Positions 1 through 6,900 of a stretch of DNA of 9,107 nucleotides are shown here, piece after piece. Position 1 is the first letter of the stretch. Every line of letters begins with the position of its first letter. Source of the stretch: Bacteroidota bacterium (GTDB lineage Bacteria > Bacteroidota > Bacteroidia > B-17B0 > B-17BO). A model generated the notes under the pieces. That model saw only the letters and a program-made list of their open reading frames with translations. It did no database searches and was not told where the DNA came from. Location of the stretch: positions 1 through 9,107 of the forward strand of contig JANXRU010000100.1 of NCBI GenBank assembly GCA_025356715.1, read 5' to 3'. The position numbers and the translations under genes are program-made.

Positions 1-146
1 ACAACTGTAAACTCTTTTTCTTTAAGCAAAGAAATGGCATTATTAAATAACCCCACAGAAAGACAATTGTAATTACTTCCTTTTAGATAATTAGAAATTT
101 CTAAAGCCAAATTTTTTTCGTCTTCAACGATCAGGATATTAGTCAT
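1..146 (-). CDS. Response regulator, N-terminal part of receiver domain (partial, cut by window edge)
   Basis: Reading the minus strand from an ATG at 146 gives 48 complete codons that run off the left edge. The protein begins MTNILIVEDEKNLALEI, the first beta strand and acidic pocket of a CheY-like receiver domain; E9 and D10 are the usual metal-binding acidic pair. The phospho-acceptor aspartate, expected at about residue 53, lies just outside the window, as does the output domain, so the subfamily (OmpR, NtrC, LytTR and so on) cannot be told. The family acts in the cytoplasm and is phosphorylated by a partner histidine kinase. The gene is divergent from the cytochrome-lipoprotein cluster, 165 bases away, which makes local regulation possible but unproven. 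The receiver call is firm; the role is unknown. Confidence 0.85.
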   Translation of the reverse strand, partial: MTNILIVEDEKNLALEISNYLKGSNYNCLSVGLFNNAISLLKEKEFTV

Positions 147-180
147 TTTTATGGCTCTAGTTCAGTACTCATTAACTAAT

Positions 181-188
181 CAAAAGTA
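181..188 (-). promoter_or_regulatory. Candidate -7 element for the response regulator gene
   Basis: On the minus strand these bases read TACTTTTG, an exact match to the Bacteroidota -7 consensus TAnnTTTG. It lies 35 bases upstream of the ATG at 146, a sensible distance for a promoter with a short leader. I did not find a matching TTG -33 element at the expected spacing, so the call rests on the -7 box and position only. Confidence 0.4.
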
Positions 189-260
189 TTAAATTTTAAT
201 ATAAGATCTTTGTAGTAATTCTGAAATTTCAAATCTTAGCATATTGTTATATTTAATTGA

Positions 261-282
261 ATTCAGAGTTACTTCAGACTTT
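261..282. repeat. Direct repeat TTCAGA with 11-bp period, possible operator
   Basis: Two adjacent 11-base units (261-271 and 272-282) match at 8 of 11 positions and share TTCAGA followed one base later by TT. The copies of TTCAGA start at 262 and 273, one DNA helical turn apart. The repeat lies in the spacer between the divergent response regulator and lipoprotein genes, just upstream of a possible -7 box. Tandem half-sites one turn apart are typical of OmpR-type response regulator binding. Regulatory function is inference, and so short a repeat in AT-rich DNA could be chance. Confidence 0.3.
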
Positions 283-287
283 ATTTT

Positions 288-295
288 TATATTTA
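288..295 (+). promoter_or_regulatory. Weak candidate -7 element for the cytochrome-lipoprotein cluster
   Basis: TATATTTA matches the Bacteroidota -7 consensus TAnnTTTG at all fixed positions but the last. Transcription starting several bases downstream would leave a leader of roughly 35 bases to the ATG at 339, but less than 10 bases to the TTG at 312. No convincing -33 TTG is seen at the usual distance, which could mean the promoter depends on an activator. Confidence 0.27.
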
Positions 296-311
296 CAAAA
301 AACACAACCAC

Positions 312-698
312 TTGAATTATTTTACTTGTAAATATAGAATGATTGTTGCAAGTGTTGCAATTTGTTGCATTGTTTTGTCGTGCAAGCATAAAACAGACTT
401 TGAATCATTACCTGTAGTTTCTTATAGTACAGATATTTCACCAATTATTAGCGGTAATTGCACGTTTAGCGGATGTCACGGCACTTCTAATTCTGAGAAA
501 TTTAAGTTGTTAACTTATGATGAGGTCATGAGACATTGTGATATAGTCGCAAATGCGCCAGAAAGCAGTAAGCTATATTCTATTATAAAATCACGAAATG
601 AAGAAACCATTATGCCTAGAAAACCATACAGTCCGTTAACAGAACATCAAATAATATTAATTTTTGTTTGGATTGGACAAGGCGCAAAAAATAATTAA
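312..698 (+). CDS. Small lipoprotein with cytochrome c-like domain, variant CX4CH haem motif
   Basis: A 128-residue exported lipoprotein. A hydrophobic stretch ends in the lipobox VLSC (lipidated Cys24), placing it on an envelope membrane. The mature part holds a mono-haem cytochrome-like domain: SYSTDISPII, then NCTFSGCH (Cys50, Cys55, His56), a CX4CH motif instead of CX2CH, and IMP near the C-terminus, where Met101 is the likely distal haem ligand. The chain ends WIGQGAKNN, parallel to the WAAAGGLNN end of the next protein, so the two are paralogues. The start is uncertain. TTG at 312 gives an N-region with Lys and Arg, as signal peptides need; ATG at 339 is the more usual codon but leaves no positive charge before the hydrophobic core. 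It is first in a four-gene cluster, 23 bases ahead of the next gene. Haem attachment and electron transfer are inferred from motifs only. Confidence 0.75.
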   Translation: MNYFTCKYRMIVASVAICCIVLSCKHKTDFESLPVVSYSTDISPIISGNCTFSGCHGTSNSEKFKLLTYDEVMRHCDIVANAPESSKLYSIIKSRNEETIMPRKPYSPLTEHQIILIFVWIGQGAKNN

Positions 699-721
699 CA
701 ACAATATAAAATCGAAAATAA

Positions 722-1132
722 ATGAACAAATTAAATCTTTCCATTCTTGCATTTGCAACTGTATTTTTTACAAGTTGTTATTATGACAATTTTAGAGAAC
801 TCCATCCAATTGTAGCTGCTACCAGTAATTGCGATAGCACAGGAGTTATTAGTTATTCCACACAAATTGTCCCAATTATAACTAAAAATTGTACAAATAA
901 TTGTCATACAGCTGGCGCAGCTGGCGGTGGTAGCAGAGATTTATCTATTTATGCAAATGTAAATAGTGCTGCTACTAATGGCGCCGTTCCTGGAGATGGC
1001 GGATCTTTGTATGGCACAATAACATGGGATCCTACTTATGGCAATGATATGCCAAAAAATGCTTCTAAATTATCTGATTGTGATATAACTAAAATTAAAA
1101 AATGGGCTGCAGCAGGCGGTCTTAATAACTAA
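722..1132 (+). CDS. Small lipoprotein with cytochrome c-like domain, variant CX3CH haem motif
   Basis: A 136-residue lipoprotein: MNKLN, a hydrophobic core and lipobox FTSC with lipidated Cys19. The mature part follows the pattern common in Bacteroidota mono-haem cytochrome-like proteins: SYSTQIVPII, then NCTNNCH (Cys57, Cys61, His62), a Gly/Ala-rich loop, LSIYANV, then NDMPKNASKLSDCDI and a closing WAAAGGLNN. Met110 in the MP pair is the probable second haem ligand. The haem motif is CX3CH, one residue longer than the canonical CX2CH and one shorter than in its upstream paralogue. Cys37 and Cys120 could form a disulphide. It lies 4 bases before the barrel gene, so the two are almost surely cotranscribed. 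The likely role is envelope electron transfer; the redox partner is unknown. Confidence 0.8.
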   Translation: MNKLNLSILAFATVFFTSCYYDNFRELHPIVAATSNCDSTGVISYSTQIVPIITKNCTNNCHTAGAAGGGSRDLSIYANVNSAATNGAVPGDGGSLYGTITWDPTYGNDMPKNASKLSDCDITKIKKWAAAGGLNN

Positions 1133-1136
1133 ACTT

Positions 1137-2042
1137 ATGAAAAAAATTATATTATTATTTTCAACACTAATTGCTCAATCAACTTGGGTTTTAGCTCAAT
1201 CGAGCGATGATTTATTAAACATGGTAGCTGAAAAACCAAAAAAAGAATATGTTACAGCTACATTTAAAACAACTCGACTAATTAATTTTCACACCGTTGA
1301 GGTATTGAGTAAGCGTAGCCTTGATTTCCGCATTTCTCATCGATTTGGAGATTTTAATAGCGGGGCTTATAATGCTTGGGGTGTAGATGGAGGAGCTAAC
1401 ATTCGTTTAGCATTAGAATACACGCATGGTAGCCGATTAATGTTTGGTATTGGACGTACGTCTGGTAAAAAAATCGTTGATGGCTTCTTGAAATACCGAT
1501 TATTAAAACAAACCACAAAAGGTGGTGGAATGCCAATTAGTGTGACTTTATTTACGAGTGTTTATCACACTTTTATGCAAAATGTGCTTATTGATGGCAT
1601 AAACAAATACCAAAACGCTACGGATAGATTATCGTATTGCCATCAAATCATGATTGGGCGTAAATTTAGTTCACGTTTTTCTTTTCAATTAACAGGAGCT
1701 ATGGTTCATTTTAATGTAGTTGATAAAATAACGGATAAAAACGATTGCTTTATTCTTGGAGCTGTTACGCGTTTTAAATTTGCAAAACGCCAAGCAATTA
1801 CTGTAGAGTACGCTCACCGATTAAATAAATACAGCAATGATAAGTTATATGATAGTTTTGGTGTAGGTTATGATTTAGAAACAGGAGGGCATGTGTTTCA
1901 ATTACACTTAACAAATTCTTTTGGTTTAACAGAAGATCAGTTTTTTATGAATACAAATACATCATGGGAAAACTGGGGTATTCGCCTAGGATTTAACATT
2001 TCTCGTGTATTTAGTTTGCAAGGGAAACATAAAGCGGAATAA
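1137..2042 (+). CDS. DUF5777-like outer-membrane beta-barrel protein
   Basis: A 301-residue protein with a clear signal peptide (MKKIILLF to VLA, probable cleavage after Ala20, mature Gln21). The mature chain is built of alternating amphipathic strands rich in aromatic residues and Gly, such as SLDFRISHRFGDF, LALEYTHGSRLMFGIGR, ITVEYAHRLNK and NWGIRLGFNISRVF. This is the pattern of an outer-membrane beta-barrel, and it resembles the Bacteroidota family DUF5777; the assignment is from memory of the family, without a search. The motif HRFGDFNSGAYNAWGVDGGANIRLALEYT looks like the conserved N-terminal part of that family. Its start is 4 bases after the cytochrome lipoprotein stop, and a YceI gene follows 35 bases later. 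It may serve as an outer-membrane anchor or pore for its lipoprotein neighbours. No function is established from the sequence. Confidence 0.78.
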   Translation: MKKIILLFSTLIAQSTWVLAQSSDDLLNMVAEKPKKEYVTATFKTTRLINFHTVEVLSKRSLDFRISHRFGDFNSGAYNAWGVDGGANIRLALEYTHGSRLMFGIGRTSGKKIVDGFLKYRLLKQTTKGGGMPISVTLFTSVYHTFMQNVLIDGINKYQNATDRLSYCHQIMIGRKFSSRFSFQLTGAMVHFNVVDKITDKNDCFILGAVTRFKFAKRQAITVEYAHRLNKYSNDKLYDSFGVGYDLETGGHVFQLHLTNSFGLTEDQFFMNTNTSWENWGIRLGFNISRVFSLQGKHKAE

Positions 2043-2077
2043 TAATTGTAATATCTAAATAAAACAAAATACATACT

Positions 2078-2620
2078 ATGAAAAAAATCACCCTTATTTG
2101 TTTAGTAGCCTTAGGCTCTAATTTAAACGCCCAAATTTATTTAGGTGAAAAATGCAACATTAAGTTTTTTAGCGAAACTAAAATGGAAAACATTGATGCT
2201 GAAAACAAATCTGATAAGCCAATTTTTAACACGAAAGATGGCCATTTTGTAGTGCAGCCAAAACAAACCAGTTTTGTTTTTAAGTCTGCGTTTATGCAAG
2301 AACATTACAATGAAAATTACATGGAAAGTGAAAAATTTCCATACGCTAAATTTGACGGACTAGTGTCTGAAAAAATTGATTATACAGTTGATGGTACACA
2401 TAACGTATCAATTGTAGGTAAATTATCTATGCATGGTGTAGAATTGCCTCGCACGATTACAGGAACAATTGCAATTAAGAGCGGTGTAATAACTATGGAT
2501 TCTAAGTTTGATGTAAAAGTTGCTGATTATAAAATTAAAGTGCCTTCATTATATGTAGAGAAAATAGCTGAAAATATTCAAGTAACTTTTCATACTGAAA
2601 TGACTCAAACGAAGAAATAA
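2078..2620 (+). CDS. YceI family secreted lipocalin-like protein
   Basis: A 180-residue exported protein with signal peptide MKKITLICLVALGSNLNA, probably cut after Ala18. The rest fits a single YceI domain of usual length: SFVFKSAFMQEHYNENYM (65-82), EKFPYAKFDG (85-94), GKLSMHGVELPRTITGTI (114-131) and a C-terminal strand pair with YKIKVPSLYVEKIAENIQV (151-169). YceI proteins form a beta-barrel that binds long lipophilic molecules such as polyisoprenoids or quinone-like compounds in the periplasm. It is last in the cluster, with a hairpin terminator 20 bases after the stop. Next to cytochrome-like lipoproteins, a role in binding a quinone or another lipophilic redox cofactor is attractive but inferred. 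Confidence 0.88.
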   Translation: MKKITLICLVALGSNLNAQIYLGEKCNIKFFSETKMENIDAENKSDKPIFNTKDGHFVVQPKQTSFVFKSAFMQEHYNENYMESEKFPYAKFDGLVSEKIDYTVDGTHNVSIVGKLSMHGVELPRTITGTIAIKSGVITMDSKFDVKVADYKIKVPSLYVEKIAENIQVTFHTEMTQTKK

Positions 2621-2640
2621 ATTAGATAAGAATTTAAATA

Positions 2641-2674
2641 AAAAAAGAGTTTGTATACATGCAAACTCTTTTTT
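2641..2674. terminator. Bidirectional intrinsic terminator between convergent genes
   Basis: A 13-base-pair perfect stem pairs 2641-2653 (A-run then GAGTTTG) with 2662-2674 (CAAACTC then T-run), with an 8-base loop. It has a T-run on the exit side for both strands, so it can stop the plus-strand lipoprotein-barrel-YceI transcript and the minus-strand transglycosylase transcript. It touches the stop codon of the transglycosylase gene. Confidence 0.85.
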
Positions 2675-3648
2675 TATTTATTACTAATGAGTAATTTATT
2701 AGGATTTAATTTATACTTTTCGTGCACCTCCAACATAGCTGCTAACACTAGCTGAGAGTAGTTTTGAGAGGCTGTTTTAAAGTGTTTAGTTTCCGTGTGC
2801 CATAAAGTGTATATTAAATTCATATCGCCTTTAGTTGGCATAAAACTAAATAGCGCTTTTTTTACATTACCAGCACCAGCATGGTACGAATGCATCACGA
2901 GTAATCGGAACCAAAGTTCATTTTCTTGATAATTTGTTATCCCTAAAGAATCTAATATTTTACGAGTATTTGGGATGCAAATTTTCTTTATTAAACTTGA
3001 AGCCGCAAAGGCAGAACGATCAAAATCAGTCCGCTCGTCCATTTTTTTATTAACCTTTAAGCCAAATAAACGAGCCACATCTTTCATTAATTGAAACGAG
3101 CCGTAAGCTCCTGCATTCGATTTTTGTAATTTATTTGGGCTTTCAATAAGCAGTATAGCCTGTGCATACCAGGGGTCTACATCATTTGCTATAAATCCTT
3201 TAATGCCTTTGTCAAAGTTTAATGACGCTTTATCAAAATCGTAAAAAAAACTTTTTCCATTCGTTAATAATATTCTGGCCGAATCACTTAATAAATGTAC
3301 AAACCTTAAACTATCCTTAAATCGACCCTTGCTTTCAGCAGAAAGATGTTCAGCCTCTCTAAGATTTACCTTGTGTAATATTTTTCTGTTTTCTGGAATA
3401 TTGTAATAGCCACTATCTTTATGCAAATGCATAATACTTCGCCAAAATTTTACTTGAGATAAAGTGTCACAACGCTGAAGATACATCTGTTCATTAAACA
3501 CAAAATTCATACAGGTTCTTGTTTGACAATGTTCTATTTCTATTACATCTGCTTTTAAATTTGAGGGCGAGTGAGGCGCAACTATATTACTATCTGGTGG
3601 TGCCAAAAAAACAGAAGCGGAAAATAATATGGAAACAAATAATGACAT
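2674..3648 (-). CDS. Lytic transglycosylase, SLT/GH23-type catalytic domain
   Basis: A 324-residue protein whose C-terminal half is a lytic transglycosylase fold, which cleaves peptidoglycan glycan strands to anhydro-muropeptides. Visible motifs are ILLIES (catalytic Glu169), NAGAYGSFQLM (178-188, matching the GxxGxxQLM block), DERTDFDRSAFAASSLI (204-220) and SYHAGAGNV (254-262, matching AYNAGxGxV). The N-terminus is a hydrophobic segment (residues 1-16) that should export the protein, but it lacks Lys or Arg and has a poor cleavage site before Pro-Pro. No in-frame ATG, GTG or TTG was found in the 42 bases upstream, so the ATG at 3648 was kept. Residues 30-150 have no recognised domain and include Cys41, Cys46 and Cys60. 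No LysM repeats are present. It converges on the YceI gene and is divergent from the large secreted protein. Confidence 0.85.
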   Translation of the reverse strand: MSLFVSILFSASVFLAPPDSNIVAPHSPSNLKADVIEIEHCQTRTCMNFVFNEQMYLQRCDTLSQVKFWRSIMHLHKDSGYYNIPENRKILHKVNLREAEHLSAESKGRFKDSLRFVHLLSDSARILLTNGKSFFYDFDKASLNFDKGIKGFIANDVDPWYAQAILLIESPNKLQKSNAGAYGSFQLMKDVARLFGLKVNKKMDERTDFDRSAFAASSLIKKICIPNTRKILDSLGITNYQENELWFRLLVMHSYHAGAGNVKKALFSFMPTKGDMNLIYTLWHTETKHFKTASQNYSQLVLAAMLEVHEKYKLNPNKLLISNK

Positions 3649-3981
3649 GAATTTATAACACCAAAAGGTAATGTTATAATGATAAATTAATTAAAAAGCT
3701 TCAAGGTATTTTTCAACAATTGTGTTTTAAAAAAATGATCCTATTAATAAAGGAAAGTACAAATGTGTGTCAAAATACAACTTTTTGATCTTTTTTTTGT
3801 TTTTAAGAAAAGCGATGTTTTAAATCTCTAAAATTCAGACAATTTTAACCAGTAATTCGTTAAAAATGACCACTTATTGAATTAAACCAACCACTTTTTA
3901 CTTTTTTATAGCTTGTTAAAAAAATATAAATTATATTTGTAATTCGAACACATTTGAAATTATTAAATTAATACATACGAC
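3649..3981. other. 333-base AT-rich divergent intergenic spacer
   Basis: This spacer separates the divergent transglycosylase and T9SS-protein genes. It is very AT-rich with several homopolymer T and A runs. Short repeated words are seen, such as GTAATTCG near 3850 and 3939, and CCACTT twice between 3866 and 3896. No open reading frame, tRNA or strong hairpin was recognised. The only well-supported site is the promoter for the large gene near its right end; no convincing promoter was seen for the minus-strand gene. Confidence 0.6.
3913..3939 (+). promoter_or_regulatory. Bacteroidota-type promoter for the T9SS beta-propeller gene
   Basis: TATATTTG at 3932-3939 matches the Bacteroidota -7 consensus TAnnTTTG exactly, and TTG at 3913-3915 lies 16 bases upstream as the -33 element, slightly closer than the usual spacing. 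Transcription starting a few bases after 3939 would give a leader of about 35 bases before the ATG at 3982. The leader has no Shine-Dalgarno sequence, as is usual in this phylum. Confidence 0.6.
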
Positions 3982-6900
3982 ATGAAACTAAATTTAAAAA
4001 GCATAGCATATTTGGCTAGCGGATTAGTAATGATTGGCGCTCCGATAGCGTTAATTAAGTCATCTCATTATACACCTCGTTTCGAAGAAAACGAAAATAG
4101 CAAAAACAAAGCTCAGAATTGGAGCGGCGCAGCAGCTTATTATAATTTATTAAAAGCAGACCCTTCTACTGGTTTAATTGATGAAAATGCTCGTATAGCA
4201 GGACAAAATGAAGCGTTGGCAAGAATGAATGGGGGAAAAAACTTAAAAACTTCAGGCACTAGCGCTTTAGGATTGAACTGGTCAGAGTTAGGTCCTGACA
4301 ATGTAGGTGGTCGTACAAGAGCGATTTGCTTTGATAAGATGAATAATGGCGTTGTTTATGCTGGCGGAAACTCTGGCGGATTGTTTAAATCCGTTAATGG
4401 AGGTACTACATGGAGCCCTATTAATGATCAGTTATCAAATATGATTATTGATTGTATGAGCCAAGATGCTACAGGTGATAATATTTATTTTGGAACAGGT
4501 GAAGGTCAAGGGGCATTGGGAGGAAGTGGAAATTCTGCATTTTATGGTGGTGGTCTTTTCAAATTGAATCTTGCTACAAACGCAGTAACATCAGTTACAA
4601 CCACCACGGCTTATACTTTAATAAACAAAGTAGTTTGTCATAATACAGATCCTAATACTATTTATTTGGGAACGGCTAGTAATGGATTTAAAATATCTAA
4701 CAATGCAGGAGCTTCATGGCACTCAGCAAAATTGGCAACAACGAGTGCTTCAGTAGCAACTAGTGGTTATATTACTGATGTTAAAGTGGCTACAGATAAT
4801 TCATATATATTTACGTATGGTTCTAATGTATATATATCTAATAGCGGAAATGATTTTGTTGCATTAATTTCACCTACTGTTATAACAGCTACTAATCGTA
4901 GTTCAAATGAAATAGCAATTTCGCCTTCTAATCCAAATGTAATTTATTTAAGTTGCGTAAATAATACAAGCCTTTTAGGGGGAGTAGCGCAATCAATTGA
5001 TAAAGGATTAACATGGGTTAAAATCGCTAATTCTTCTTCAACTACGTTTGATCCATTCAAATCAGGTGGACAAGGTCAAGGAGATTATGATAATTGTATA
5101 ACTGTTGATCCAAACAATCCTTATCACATATTTTTAGGAGGAGCTTCGTTTTACACTTGGATGGGAAATAATAGTGGTGTTGGAGTTTGGGTGTATGCAG
5201 CATATCAGTTTGCAGTTGGTACTCAACAGTATGTTCACTCAGATTTACATACCTTTGTTTGGGATCCTTTTAATTCGAGTACGATGTTAATTGGAGGAGA
5301 TGGAGGTATCGCTAAAACGATTGATGCTGGTGTTTCTTATGTCACTTCAAATAAAGGGTATAATGTTACTCAGCCTTACGCAATAGCTTTTGAAAGATAC
5401 CCTAGCGGTGGACTGTCAGGCATACCTGTAGGTGGTGCTATGAGTGGTAACCAAGATAATGGGACAACATATGTTTCTGGATTATTTAATGGGCCAAAAG
5501 GAAGTTACCCAGTAAATGGTGGAGATGGTAATTATTGTGATTTCTCGCACATAAATTCAACTGCTGTTTTTTCTTCTATTTATTATGGTCAGGTGGATAG
5601 ATCCGCAACTACTGCACAAAATAGCGGTTCTGAGTTTTATGACGCTGAATATGGTTCAACTGCCGCGGCAAATAATAATGGACCTGGTGATGGTGCTTTT
5701 GCAAGTTTTGTAACTCCAATTCGTATGTGGGAAACAACAACCGATTACACATCTATTGATTCGGTTGATTTTACAGCAATTTCTGTTAAAAATAATGCAG
5801 CTGGTACAGGTAATGGAGGAGCAAAATCTTTTAAATCTATAACTCTTAAAACAAATAATTCAGCAATTTTCGATTCATTATACGTTACTTTAGGGTCAAC
5901 TAAGGTGGGAATAAACTACACGGTGCCAAACTTAACTTATACTGCAATTGCAGGAGTGGGAACAGGATCCTATGTTGTAACAAAAAGAGATTACTATTAT
6001 ACAGTTTCTTCAAACGCTTCAACGGTTACAGCTACAAGTTTTGTTGCGATGAATGATTATGATTCTTTGAAAATTAGTTTTGCAACGGCTCCTACTTCTG
6101 GAACAACAATTAAAACAGAATTAACTCAAAAATATGTTGCTGGCGGAAGTGTTCAAATAAACACAAAAGCGACTACAGGAGTTAAATTTGGATTTAATTT
6201 GCCAATCAATGTGCCAGCTCGCGCAACAGTTCGCATACCAGATATCGTGCAAGCTCGCTTAGCTGTTGGTGTTAACGGTAAAGTGTTTGTTGTTAAAAGA
6301 CCATTAAATTTTAGTGTAACTCCTGATTGGGTTCAAGTTGCAAGTAGTTTATCAAAAGATGAAACTAATACCGTAACAGGATTTAGTGGTGTTGTGCATA
6401 CGATGGCTTGGTCACCAGACGGCGATCATTTATATGTTGGAACAGATAACGGTTGGCTATATCGCATTTCACATTTACATGGATTGAGAGATTCAGTTGG
6501 TGATAAATCAAGTAAGCACGCAGTCGATTCTTTATTTAATGGTATAAATACTACTGGTAATGCATCAAACACCTTAACTCCTATCCGTTGTACACGTATT
6601 GGTGTATTTGGAAATGTGATTACTTCAATTTCTGTTAGCCCAAATGATGGACAAAAAATTGTTGTTACTACAGGATCTTATGGAAGCCCTAAAGTTTATT
6701 ATGCAACTGCTCCTGATACTCATCCAACAACTGCTACTACCGGGTTATTTACTGCAAAAATGGGAGTTGGCGCTACAAGTTTAATTTCAAATTCTCCAAT
6801 TTACTCTTCTTTAATTGAGTATAAAGACACTAAACGCGTTCTTGTTGGAACTGAATTTGGTATTTATGGAACATCAGATATTACAGTTGCTAATCCTGTT

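Noticed and set aside
305..313. CAACCACTT, repeated at 3888-3896 upstream of the T9SS gene
   Set aside because: A single shared 9-base word at different distances from the starts, with no symmetry or further copies; most likely chance.
189..389. Minus-strand open frame of 66 codons
   Set aside because: It overlaps the divergent promoter region and the signal peptide of the first lipoprotein in antisense, and its low-complexity Asn/Ile-rich translation resembles no protein.
3769..3847. Possible minus-strand -7 boxes for the transglycosylase gene (near 3771 and 3840-3847)
   Set aside because: Each departs from TAnnTTTG, lacks a -33 partner and is over 100 bases from the start codon.
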